Source of the DNA: Apostichopus japonicus
Lineage: Eukaryota; Echinodermata; Holothuroidea; Aspidochirotida; Stichopodidae
Length of the DNA: 64,000 nt
Assembly (NCBI RefSeq): GCF_037975245.1
Contig: NC_092571.1
Span: 22,925,917-22,989,916, forward strand
Direction: 5' to 3'
Position 1 is the first letter of the stretch, and the number at the start of each line of letters is the position of its first letter. The translations under genes were made by a program, and so were the position numbers. The notes under the pieces are model-generated. The model saw only the letters and a list, made by a program, of their open reading frames with translations. It had not been told where the DNA came from and did not search any database. Positions 36,133-47,486 of this stretch are shown here, one piece after another.

Positions 36133-38173
36133 CACTGAAAAAATAAACTAGTCAATATTGCCACGGACTAACGTTAAATTAGTCTGTAACGTTAGTCAGT
36201 GCACACGAACTAGCAAAAATCTTCGTTTCATCGCTGCTTCTTAGTCAGTTTACACTGACTAAGGAAAATATAATCACAGCTTAGTCGGTGGCGACGGACT
36301 AAGGTATTTTAACCCAGGGGTACCCCACTAATATAAATTACTGGAAATGCCCATCCCTTACATATAGAGTCCTGCCAATCATTTTACAGTAGTTTTCAAC
36401 TGGTTACCTCATGAGCTAATCTAGGTCAATGGGGGATGGGCATTTTGGGGGTCTACTGGCAGGGTTACCCCACCAATGTAAATGACTAGAAATGCCCATC
36501 CCTTACATATGAAGTGATACCTATCATTTTCCAGTAATTTTTCAACTGGTTATCTCATGAGCTGACCTAGGTCAATGAGGGAATGGGCATTTTGGGGGTC
36601 TACTGGCAGGGGTACCCCCCCAATATAAATTACTGGAAATGCCCATCCCTTACATATGAAGTGATACCATTTTCCAGTAGTTTTCAACTGGTTACATCAT
36701 GAGCTCATCTAGGTCAATGGGGGATGGGCATTTTGGGGGTCTACTGGCAGGGGTACCCCACCAATAAAAATTACTGGCAATGCCCATGAGTTGTATCTGA
36801 AGTCCTAACCAACATTTTCCAGTAGGTTTCAAGTGGTTACCTCATGAGCTGACCTAGGTCAGCCTTGAGGGGTCAATTATAGATCACTGGCAGGGGTACC
36901 CCACCACCGATAATTACTGGCAATGGCCATTTGTTGCTCTTGGGGCCATACCTGACACATTACTTACTTTGATGTGTTACCATGAAAACTGATCTAGGTT
37001 AGCTATCAGGTGACTTTAAAATTGCTCTCCCAGCCACACTCACCACAGTCGGTTTGCCAGTCGTCTGGTTTCATATACAGGAATGCACTGTAAACATTGT
37101 GATGTACAAGGCAATTGGTTACCTTCCCAGCTAACCAAACCCGCTGGGCTCCCGGTCTATTGGGATCATTATTAACATGATTAACATAATTATTAAGCTT
37201 TGAAAAATAACTTGGTGTTGTGCTGTTCAAAGCTAATAATTATTTGGTAAAGCTGCTATTCCTGGCTTATAATTTGAGGGACCTAGATTTAAATGTATAC
37301 CTCCCAATATGTTATAAAATTTTAATGTAAATGTATGTTTATGATAATGTGAGTTATCATGTGCTATATCTGTATCTGTGCTTACACGTATATCATATTT
37401 TCTGTTCACAGGTCAATAATGGTGCAGATTTTGGCTTCCTGAAGACAAGTGGGAGGCCATTTGTAGTTAAGAGAAACACTCTTTGTTCGTGAAGACTTAT
37501 CTGGTGTCGATTTGGGGTACCACTTTAAAACGAAAGTCATGAGGAACCCTTGCCCAAGATTCAACTTTGCATTATTGTGCAGTGCTATACTTTTGCGATT
37601 CATGTTTGATCCATTAACTTGTCTTAACTTTGTTGGAATAAAATCATATTTTCAGATTTTTGTTTACAGTGATTTCTTCTCTATATGTCGAAAGTCAGCC
37701 TTTGTAGACATCAGAAGTTTTATCAGAAATAAATACTGCCAACGTACACATTATTTGTGTTTCTTCTGCTCTCTTTTCTTTCAGTGATGCTAGTCAGTGA
37801 AACTAGTCGGGTTTAATTCTTTCAGTGATTCTAGTCAGTGCAACTAGACAGTCGATACCGACTAAGAAAGGTTAGTCGGGAGAGGCACCATCCTGACTAA
37901 TGTAAAACCTGCTATAAACTAGTCGGTGGCTCATATAAATTAGTCGGTAAAGACCGACTAATGTCACCAACTAATGTAACTGACTAATATACATTTACCG
38001 ACTAAGAAATTATTGATCGACTAGGCTGACGGACTAAGATGACCGACTAAGAAATCCAACTGCCTAAGGAATAAATTAGTCGGTATAGCAACTGACTAAG
38101 GCTATGTTAGTCGGGAGAGGCAGCAGATGGACTAACGTTATGTTAGTCGGTGAATTAATTTAAGTTTTCAGTG
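36133..38173. mobile_element. TIR element with TA target and TTAGTCGG subterminal repeats
   Basis: Ends CACTGAAAA and TTTTCAGTG sit between TA dinucleotides (36,131-36,132; 38,174-38,175), as for Tc1/mariner-type insertions. Both subterminal zones (36,150-36,305; 37,795-38,155) are packed with TTAGTCGG/GACTAA motifs in both orientations. The interior has an array of about 145-bp repeats. No transposase is seen, so it is non-autonomous. It separates the two halves of the DIRS-like remnant. Confidence 0.7.
36310..36980 (+). repeat. About five tandem units of about 145 bp inside the TIR element
   Basis: GGGGTACCCC-type starts recur near 36,317, 36,463, 36,609, 36,751 and 36,895. Each is followed by ATTACTGG(A/C)AATGCCCAT, TTTTC(C)AGTAG, CAACTGGTTACCTCATGAGC and CTAGGTCA. 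The last unit is the most diverged. Confidence 0.85.
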
Positions 38174-38199
38174 TATGCATACTTACACCCTTAATGTGC

Positions 38200-38640
38200 T
38201 TTAACGTCATTTCAGATCATTCTTTGACTTTTGTGAGATATTAATGGACGTATTAAGGTCGCCCCAATATACTCTTAGGAACCCTTTTTTGCTTATGGGA
38301 CGCCGAGATACTTCGCCACTATAGAAACCAGGGAGAGACACAAGAACTCTTTTGGGTATAAATTCCTTTCACAATGACGTATCGATTTTGAGTTTACATA
38401 ACGTGACAGTCCTTCCTTTAGTGTGGATAAACACCAGTTCCGTGTAGTCCACTGTTTGCCCCAAGAACATAAGGGACTCTGTAGACGTTTTTAACCCCAG
38501 TTTATTTAACGTTTCACTGCTCAAGTATGCCCAAGCATCGAAAATGGAAAGTACTGGCTTTAACAGTTCTGTAAATATCTTGAGGCGAATGTTAACCCAC
38601 TGGGTAGACATTTTTCTTGATATTTAAACTGAAAATCTCA
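38200..38640 (-). mobile_element. Possible gag-like 5' part of the same DIRS-like remnant
   Basis: An 80-residue open frame (38,369-38,611) reads LLKPVLSIFDAWAYLSSETL and ESLMFLG, followed after frameshifts by YSGEVSRR-like residues. The spacing and Leu-rich pattern recall the first ORF of DIRS-type elements and it has the right orientation, but the resemblance is weak. It could be unrelated. Confidence 0.35.
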
Positions 38641-40627
38641 GATTTTTGTATGACAGTTTGTCACTGGGACTGAATAGTACCATACTGTAAATCAATGGAT
38701 GCCATAAACAACAGGGGCTCATCAATATCGTAGAAGATTGTAGAAAATTAATTTTCAATTGTTGATATTTGACAAATGAATATACCCACTAAAGATTGAG
38801 GATCATTCTGAATGTGCCATTCTTGTTGGGACGACAAAATATCGGAAAGAGAACTTCATGGCAAATTAGGGTTTCTCTATTACTAGGCATGTACTATACA
38901 GTAGCTAGGTGTGCGCGAGTCCTAGCCCTATACAGTACCTCACTGCAAATTTGTACGGCTACTCAGTCGATTTACGCGATTTCGTACATTTTCCCAATTA
39001 TTTATCTTGTCTTTTATCTGCAGATTGATGGGCGACAAATATTGCTATTACTCCATGACACTGCCTAATCCGAAGCGACCTTTTACGCAATGAAAATGTA
39101 AGGATGAAAGAGCATCTATCTTCCAATTGCAACTGGTGTTGAGTGAAAATTTTTGCAAAAATGCCTATCAGTAATAACAACAAACTTGTCTCAAAACTCC
39201 TTAAATTGTTGTATATTTTGCGACTTATGACTGATAGCATGTAAGAAATGCTTTAAGAAATAGGGGTTGTATGCGCATAACCAATCCGTCGTGATACCGA
39301 CATTTAATACTATTTTTAATTGGTTGAGATATTAACATATAAACACAACATATTTATTAATGCCTTTAAAACACATCACGTATTTCGGAAGCTCAAACCC
39401 TTCCCTCTAATAAAGTGTTATTTTAGATTTTAAATGATGCTTCGCTGTATGTTTGTAATTGGTCCATGAAGTTTCTGAAAAATCTCCGCAACATGAAAAA
39501 CTTCCCTAACATAATGCACGTGCAGATTGCGAACCATTTTACACAGTCAATTCGCATTGAGATCAGTCATGATAAATATCTAACTAGGTAACAATTCATA
39601 TTCGTAGATGGCGCCTAGCCATTACCCTAACGTAGTTACATCCGAACCTGCAGTTTTTAATTGGCATTGAATCTCGACAATTGCAAAATACGACGGAAAA
39701 CTTCCAATAGCACCGCTGTATGTACAAAATGGACATCTTTTGTCACAAAATGTATATTTCGAAAGTATCCATCGAAGAGACACGCTGAGGGCTACGAAAC
39801 TTTGTTCGCGATCATATCTGAAGAAAACATAGGCTAAGTCGCAAAGATAATATAATCATTCTCCACAAATTATGGCTTCGCAGGCTTCTTTAATATTGCT
39901 TTTAAACAGACTGAGGAATGATCCGGCGTTTTGACAAATATATTATAATATAACCAAGCCGTGACGATATGGTGTAGTGTTCAACTCAACAGCTGAGGTG
40001 GTCGACTATACTGTATGTGGGCCATGTGGACCAATTGACTAAATTCAGGGTCACTGTGGAAAACCCACCACGGACTAAACCAATAAGAAAATGGTCGTTG
40101 CAAAGTATTTTGAAAGTTACAGTAGGACTGCAGCCCGGAAGCAAGTTTTTCTAGGCCGAAGCAAACAAATTTAAGATGTTGCAGTTCTCGCATCCAATTA
40201 ATTACAGTGACAAGTAATATTCAAATTACACAACCGATTGTGAAGAAAATGGTGTAGAATTTATATGAGCTACGACTGTTTAAATTTGGGCAGGTTATAA
40301 AGCTGTGTTACTCCTGCCCCAAAGGATTTGTTGTATTAAAATCTCTAACCTAGCACGTGTTCAATAACGTACTACAGTTATTGTTACTTGGATATTGATG
40401 GTTTTGTGACCTGCGTAGGATGATCTGGTAGTCGCAGCATTCTGATAAAGTAAATAATATCATGTTGAAAACTTACTTTTGAGCTCTCAAAATGTAAATT
40501 GCTGGACAATTCCTGACAGATTCGTAATAGCTTCAACAAAACTTTGTGCGATTTTGGCGTGTAAACGTGTCGCATAATTGATGCTATCAAGGCTATCAAA
40601 AGATGGAGGTAGTACACAAAATCTTAA

Positions 40628-40735
40628 ATGTTACAAGTCACCCCTGTTACAATCGCCCCTGTTAAAACTCGCCACTGTTACAACTCGCCCATGTTACAAC
40701 TCGCCCATGTTACAACTCGACCCGGTCTCCCCTAT
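40628..40735 (+). repeat. 16-bp minisatellite GTTACAACTCGCCCAT, right arm
   Basis: About six units, the last two identical, ending in CGACCCGGTCTCCCC. It is the mirrored counterpart of 19,030-19,135. Confidence 0.88.
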
Positions 40736-40739
40736 ATAT

Positions 40740-42522
40740 ATTTACAACGCAGATTGACAATTCAAAGACAAATAAAAATCAAATCAAACATTGTGAATGA
40801 TCTCTTAGTAATTGATCTACGTTTTGAGACTATTTTGAAGTAACGCTGTTCTGTTGTAAATACATTAAGCTCACATGTCATAACAAATATTTAGGCCTAC
40901 AATATGTCATTACTGATATAGTTACTGCGCTCCGTTATTCGATGTTTATAAGGCCGGGTCGCATATTTCCATCCGTTTCGACGCACTGCGGAAGACATTG
41001 ATACCATGCAACGTTGCCTCACGTATAAAAGAAGGCTCACCTTCCAATAACTAAGAAAACAAACTTAAGAAATAAACAACAACCTATAAAATCAGAAACA
41101 CGTATTTAGTTCATTCCAATAGTCACCATTATTACTTAATAGTTTAATTTCGAGAACTGCTTTCCCAATGAAAGAGAATTAATGCCGGTTGAAATGGCAC
41201 TTTTTTTACAAGGCAAATTTAATTGCTTCCGTTATTCGTTTGATTTAGTTGGTATTGTTTGATGTAATCCACAATTCCAATATAGGCATTTAATTACCGT
41301 ATAAAATGCTATTTCACCGAGATCTTAAATTTAATGTCTTACAATAAATGAAAACGAAAAGAAAAATTAGCGAAAGTCCAAAATACCTTCAATCGCCCAA
41401 AATCAATAGTTGTAAAGAAACAAAAAAGAGAGATTAACAATTAGTCTTTGCGAAATGTAATACAGTTGAGAAGGAATCAAAGACATATATCAATGTATTG
41501 ATTCCTGTTCCTTCTTCTTCCTTTTCTTTTTCTTTTACTTTTTAACTTACATAAAATCAGGAAAGCTATGTTTCGTTTACTTGTTTTCCTACAACCTTAC
41601 ATAGAGCAAGTGCACAAAATAACGACAAATAACTGAACAACGATGAAGTAGAGGGAATTAAACCTAATAGTGCTATGGGGTTTGTCGAAGAGTTTCCCTC
41701 CCTAATGAACTGAAAAAAAGTTTAATCAGGTCATATAGAAAAACAACAACGGAAATACAGAGAAAGTAAACAAAGCAAAACAAAACTTCTTGCATAATAC
41801 ATTTCCCGACTTCAAGACCTCCACCTACCCTCACAACCCCCCCCCCCCCTCACGTAAACCAACAGCTTCACTCGTTACAATTGTGCTTCAGGTAGTCAGT
41901 TATTTGATTGATGTTTAGACCGCTTTAGATCTCAAATGACTTTTGACGCCCACCTCTTTCAATACGGCCCATCTAAATACCAAGGAAGATCTAACCAAGT
42001 TTCAACCAAGATTTTCATTTTTGAGTTATTGTTTTCCTAATTTTTAGACTTTGACCTTGGTTGACCTCGAATGACTTTTGAACATCGCTATTTTCAACAG
42101 GATTCATCTACTTACCAAGGATGATTTATACATAAGCCGAATATGAATTTAATAATATTTGCTTTTGTAGTTGTTGTTTTTACAAAGTTTTCATACGATA
42201 ACCCTTGCTGACCTCACATGACCATTGACTCCACCAGTTAATAGGATTCATGTACTTACCATGGGAGATCTATATATCATGTTTAAACTATAACCAATAT
42301 CCCCTTTTTTATCCTATGTACAAGATTTTAAGAAATTGACCTCTGTGTTGACATTTGACCTTCACAGAATGGAGTAATATCCTTGCACTTAATAAAGTGC
42401 ACCCACATAACCAGTATGAAGAACATTGACCACACACGGTTTGCAATTATAGTGTTTACAACTCACGATGTAACACACACATGCACAACCCACTCACATA
42501 CAAGGCAAGCCATAATCATCGC
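40740..42522. other. Upstream non-coding flank of copy B
   Basis: Homologous to the flanks of copies A (reverse complement, 17.3-18.95 kb) and C (58.3-60.8 kb). Pyrimidine- and C-rich runs near 41,515 and 41,837 recur in C. I see no gene in it. Confidence 0.6.
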
Positions 42523-43650
42523 TACGGAAGCGTAGAAGGGACATTGCATTGACGAGTTACCAACTTGACAAAACGACAATTATCTGCAAATTGACGAGTT
42601 GACGAGATGGTAACGTGACAAAATTCAGAAAATTGACGTTTTGACGAGATAACGGATCTCGTCAATGCATCAATTTTTTGCAAATTGACGAGTTGCACAC
42701 TTACTACCATCTCGACAAGATGACAAAATTCAGAAAATTGACGAGTTGACGAGATAACGGATCTCGTCAATGCAACAATTTTCTGCAAATTGACGAGTAG
42801 CACACTTACTACCATCTCGACAAGATGATAAAATTCAGAAAATTGACGTTTTGACGAGATAACGGATCTCGTCAATGCAACAATTTTCTGCAAATTGACG
42901 AGTTGCACACTTACTACCATCTCGACAAGATGACAAAATTCAGAAAATTGACGTTTTGACGAGATAACGGATCTCGTCAATGCAACAATTTTGACAAAAT
43001 TCAATTTTCTGAATTTTGTCATCTTGTCGAGATGGTAGTAAGTGTGCAACTCTTCAATTTGCAGAAAATTGTTGCATTGACGAGATCCGTTATCTCGTCA
43101 AAACGTCAATTTTCTGAATTTTATCATCTTGTCGAGATGGTAGTAAGTGTGCTACTCGTCAATTTGCAGAAAATTGTTGCATTGACGAGATCCATTATCT
43201 CGTCAAAACGTCAATTTTCTGAATTTTGTCATCTTGTCGAGATGGTAGTAAGTGTGCAACTCGTCAATTTGCAGAAAATTGTTGCATTGACGAGATCCGT
43301 TATCTCGTCAACTCGTCAATTTTCTGAATTTTGTCATCTTGTCGAGATGGTAGTAAGTGTGCAACTCGTCAATTTGCAGAAAATTGTTGCATTGACGAGA
43401 TCCGTTATCTCGTCAAAACGTCAATTTTCTGAATTTTGTCATCTTGTCGAGATGGTAGTAAGTGTGCAACTCGTCAATTTGCAGAAAATTATTGCATTGA
43501 CGAGATCCGTTATCTCGTCAACTCGTCAATTTTCTGAATTTTGTCATCTTGTCGAGATGGTAGTAAGTGTGCTACTCGTCAATTTGCAGATAATTGTCGT
43601 TTTGTCAAGTTGGTAACTTGTCAATGCAATGTCCCTTCTACGCTTCCGTA
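42523..43650. mobile_element. Fold-back element made of 105-bp palindromic repeats
   Basis: Ends TACGGAAGCGTAGAAGGGAC and its exact complement are flanked by a 6-bp duplication CATCGC (42,517-42,522; 43,651-43,656). Copies A and C have the uninterrupted site. The right half has exactly 105-bp units (GATGGTAGTA at 43,031, 43,136, 43,241, 43,346, 43,451, 43,556); the left half has the same units inverted about a centre near 43,005. Each unit holds its own palindrome (TTGACGAGAT..ATCTCGTCAA). Because 105 is a multiple of three, long frames stay open on both strands, which is not evidence of a protein. Confidence 0.9.
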
Positions 43651-43962
43651 CATCGCACCTTTTGACTTCGGCAAGAGAATAAAAAAAAAAACAAACTTGT
43701 ATACCTCCTTATCTTCAGAAGGAACACACGATGGACTTGAAACGCTGTATAGAATCAAGCATCGGGAATGTATTTGACTGTTAAAAAAAAAAACAGCGCT
43801 TACATAGTCAATAGCGCCTCTGTGGAATTGTCATATGACAATAAAAGAAAGAAAAAGACATTCAAGTCACTTAGACTAAATTCTAACAGTGCTTTGGAAA
43901 GATACGAATATGTAGAACAATAATGCCATTTCTTCGCTTCCGTAAATATAGAGATGGCTGAG

Positions 43963-43970
43963 TATAAATA
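43963..43970 (+). promoter_or_regulatory. TATA box of copy B
   Basis: GAGTATAAATATCC 83 bp upstream of the ATG at 44,046, followed by the conserved GAAAGCTCACTCAGTTCAGA and TTTCACCAACGAAG leader seen in copies A and C. Confidence 0.78.
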
Positions 43971-44045
43971 TCCTGTCATTCGTTTTGGAAAGCTCACTCA
44001 GTTCAGAAAATTTTTCTAATTAAGGATCGAATTTCACCAACGAAG

Positions 44046-46043
44046 ATGAAGTCGTTTTTGGCTGTTACTATCTTCTACATGTTCTACTTCATTCGAACCT
44101 CTGAAGCAGACAAATTTGCTAATCTTACACGAGCGGGCTATTCGGGGACCATCGTGCTCTTTCCAGTTCCAAGGGAGAGAGTTGCGTGTAAACTTAACCG
44201 ACTAAATGCATTACTTCCGGATCAAAAAGGTAAGACATACCGCGAACGACTTATGTATTAGAGATGAAAAGTTTGCTCTGATCTTCATTCTCGAGATTTT
44301 ATTGTTAAATGTTCGCACGTCTATCTTGAAATGTCGTCTATGTCATAAATTTGCATTGCAATTTATAACAATGTTGACTTACATTTGTTCACGTGTTTTA
44401 CTCCCGTGATTGTCGAGTCTGAAAGAAATTTAATATGACGCAGGAAGAAAGTGGTAGCCATAACTTCCATATATGTACATAAAGACAAACCGATTCACTC
44501 AAAACGAGTGGAAAGAAATATATGTACAGCAATAAACCATGATTTCCACTTTTATTGACATCTTTACTTATTTTTAATTTGGTTTCCTCTCAATCTTTGT
44601 GTGCTGTGAGAAGGAATGGGGATAGGGTTAGAGTACTTGGGCCTATATCAGGATGGTCTCAAGAGGCCTTAATTTCTCTCCATTCGCTCTTGACCTGTTC
44701 ACGACTCATGGGCAATTCCTTTTACGGCTTTAATTAACTGTTGATATAGCCAGAATGTCTATATGTTTATTCCTTCTTTGAAGTTACTTATGTTTATTTT
44801 TCACTTTCCTATCTTAATTCTCCTCCATCTCTACCAATATGTAAAGTTCACATAATTGTTCAGCTAGAATGTCCGAGTGAGTTATTTTGTTGCCACGGTA
44901 AGTTCCGGGACACATGTTGGTGAGATCAGAAACTTAGATTTCAGAATAAATCATGATGGTTCTACGTCAAACTTCATAAAGATTGCAACTTGTTTAGGCC
45001 GTTATTTTAAAACTCCAATGTATTATATAGATGAATGCATGTATGTCTATTTGCTTCTCAAAGTGCGTGTGTGCGTGCTCACGGAGGGCGGTGGCTTTAG
45101 GGGGTTATGTTGTAAAGTAACTGATATGGAGTATAGCAGCGTACCATGGGGATAAGTCTTAGCAAAGGTGGGCAAAATGCGACCCGTGGGCAAGTTTTCT
45201 GCACCCCGGCAGGAAGCCTTCAAAATCCCTATTAATGTGTATGCGAATAAAAACATTAATAAGTTATCTTTTATAAACTTTCAATTTACCATTTTCAAAG
45301 GTTCTCTGAATTTACCTAACTACCCCATTTTGCCGGAGTTCCTTCAGCCGGACGAACACGTCGTTGGCATCTCCATTGGACACCTCTCGGCACAATCATT
45401 CATCGATACCTTACCCTGCGATGTTGCTGCAAAATACTCATTGAAAACTCCCACAGTTCAATTCTTTGTGCCGTATTTGACCGGACCTGACCCTAATGAT
45501 CTGCCCAATTTTAAGCTTGCTCTTAGCAGTTTTGTGTCAACTGAGAAGCCATTTCTTGACCCTAACATGGCAATACCCGCTTATCAAGTTGAAGAACTCA
45601 TCATAAATGAATTCGGAGTGAGCATGAAAGACGGAGAAGACTATTTCACTGCCTCGTGGAAAGAAGCTGCATCATGCCATATTGTTGATTACGTAATCAT
45701 CGAAGACGTCAATGAATATCTTGATGAACTTATGTTTTCTCTTAACCACGAATTGGACTTCTCTGCCTGTGAGTCATCTGATGTGCAGGAGGTGGACATG
45801 TGCATGGCACGTGAAGAGATGAGTAGCATTTTGTCGCGGAATAGGCTCAACGCGTGCGAGTATTGGACGCCAATTGAACCTTATACGAAATGCACTCTGG
45901 AGAAGTATACTCTGGAGTCTATTTCTGAAGGATTCAAAGAGGCAAGTCTGCTCTCGGAGGAAAACACATCTCCGATTGTATTTGAAATGCACACTCAAGC
46001 AGATTTTGCTGCAAATATTAAAGTACCTTGTATTGAATTCTAA
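44046..46043 (+). CDS. Secreted eight-cysteine protein of unknown family, copy B (two exons)
   Basis: Exon 1 is 44,046-44,229 (donor GTAAGA) and exon 2 is 45,301-46,043 (acceptor TTCAAAG), 308 residues in all. Signal peptide at residues 1-21; N-glycosylation motif NLT at 26; Cys at 48, 101, 187, 218, 229, 247, 259 and 305; NTS at 283. The best conserved core across A-E is PTVQFFVPYLTGPDP..FKLALSSFVSTEKPFLDPN (residues about 112-150). The acidic segment at 190-230 is the most variable between A and B. Transcription probably starts just after the TATA box at 43,963. The polyadenylation signal is CATAAA (46,125-46,130), a weaker form than in A and C. The intron is free of the hAT insertions of copy A. 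Function unknown; a secreted binding or matrix protein is only a guess. Confidence 0.82.
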
Positions 46044-46299
46044 CATTTTAAATCACTATAAAAATTGGTGGTGTGTAACAAACGAAGATGATTAGTTTAG
46101 TAACTCGAAACATTTCCCGTATATCATAAATATGACTAAAACATATGCTTTTATTTATGTATCACTGTAGTATGAATCTAACCGGTAGATCGTGAACATT
46201 AAGAATTTATAGAGCTGAACACAAGCTCCAAAAATGTGTCAGTATTTTACTTAGTAATTCATGTTTAAGTCATGTGCAGTAGGTTTATCTAGGAAAATC

Positions 46300-47486
46300 T
46301 AGCCAGACTATTTGGGAATGCGCTGAAATTGGGACGAAGTTGGTTGGAACTAAAGTATCCATGGAATACTTTCATTATTGCTGCTTCCTTCGACCACATG
46401 GTAGCCTACCACCACACTAAGTAAATAGGAAACCTCTCCTAACCATCGATTAGCTAAAAAAGAAAAGAAAAAAGATCACACTCTGCGTAGCCTTGTTTAA
46501 AACTTTCAATAAGCTGGAAATCGACAGTTGTTTGGAAGGTATGTGCTATGTCTTCAAGAGGGCATGTAGGATCTTACGTTTACTGTTGCTGTGACGATGA
46601 ACTGACGATTTTAACTTCGAGTACTTTTCACCGGTATAATATTTTCGTTTTCGGTGGTGACTGATTTTATTCACACAAGAAAACTACATGATTAAAAGAA
46701 AGGGCACCTTTGGCGATAGAAAACCCAAATTTTTCTATTTCAGTTAATGGGTTCTGGGTTTTTTGTCTTATAAATTCGGTGGCTTGGCGTTAATCGCTAA
46801 ACAATCGCAATTTTTGCGATGAAACATTTAATGAACTTGCTACACGGTCGCAGCCGCCCCTGTCAAACAGCGAAGCTAAGGCACTAAACCATCTCCCGTA
46901 ATATATTGTCTAGGACATATACAAAGTACAGGCAGTGATACGATCGCATCTTTACAACTAAAGTATAGGTCATACAAGAAACACAATTGGTGTTCGATCT
47001 GGACTTTTTTTACGGGATGCAAACTTTTGGGGGCTTGCGCCCCTGGAACGCAAACCTTTTTCTCTAGTAAAATTACTGTCAATATTCTTCAGTACCGACA
47101 ATAGCCCGTATAGTATACACGTAAAGGCCTGGTCTATAGGTTAGACAATATCTTTCCATGGACTTCAGTGTGGTGTTAGGCTACACACAATCTAGGGATG
47201 TCAGTAATGTAAATTCTATGGCAATAAACCAAGGCACAATGAATGCGAGCAATAGACCATTCATAAGTTGCGACGGACTGTGCAAGTAAGCTCCTATTCA
47301 TAAATTGCTGTCACTCTTTCTTGTTGCTATGAAAGCCTATTGTTACGTGTTCGTAGACCCAACCCACGGCTGCCTAATTCACTTGCCCAATAAATTCATG
47401 TGGTCACTGGGCCGTGACGAATATTCAGTAGCAGCACAATTGACAGAGGATTTGTGCTGCAGGGTCAGACGCCGACTAGTTTTCTA
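46300..47486. other. Non-coding spacer of the right arm
   Basis: Lies between the 3' flank of copy B and the LamG pseudogene. I see neither a counterpart in the left arm nor a recognisable gene or element. Confidence 0.5.

Noticed and set aside
42600-43600. CRISPR-like regular repeats
   Set aside because: Units are contiguous 105-bp tandem copies in two inverted halves without unique spacers, in an animal genome.
42522-43616. Open frames of 175 (minus) and 194 (plus) codons with 35-residue repeats
   Set aside because: They arise because the repeat unit is 105 bp and lacks stops; both strands are open and the sequence is a fold-back transposon with target duplications.
45168-45300. Upstream extension of exon 2 of copies A and B as an alternative first exon
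   Set aside because: Open in A and B, but copy C has a one-base deletion there while its exon 2 is intact, and a good acceptor plus signal-peptide exon exist; best read as intron.
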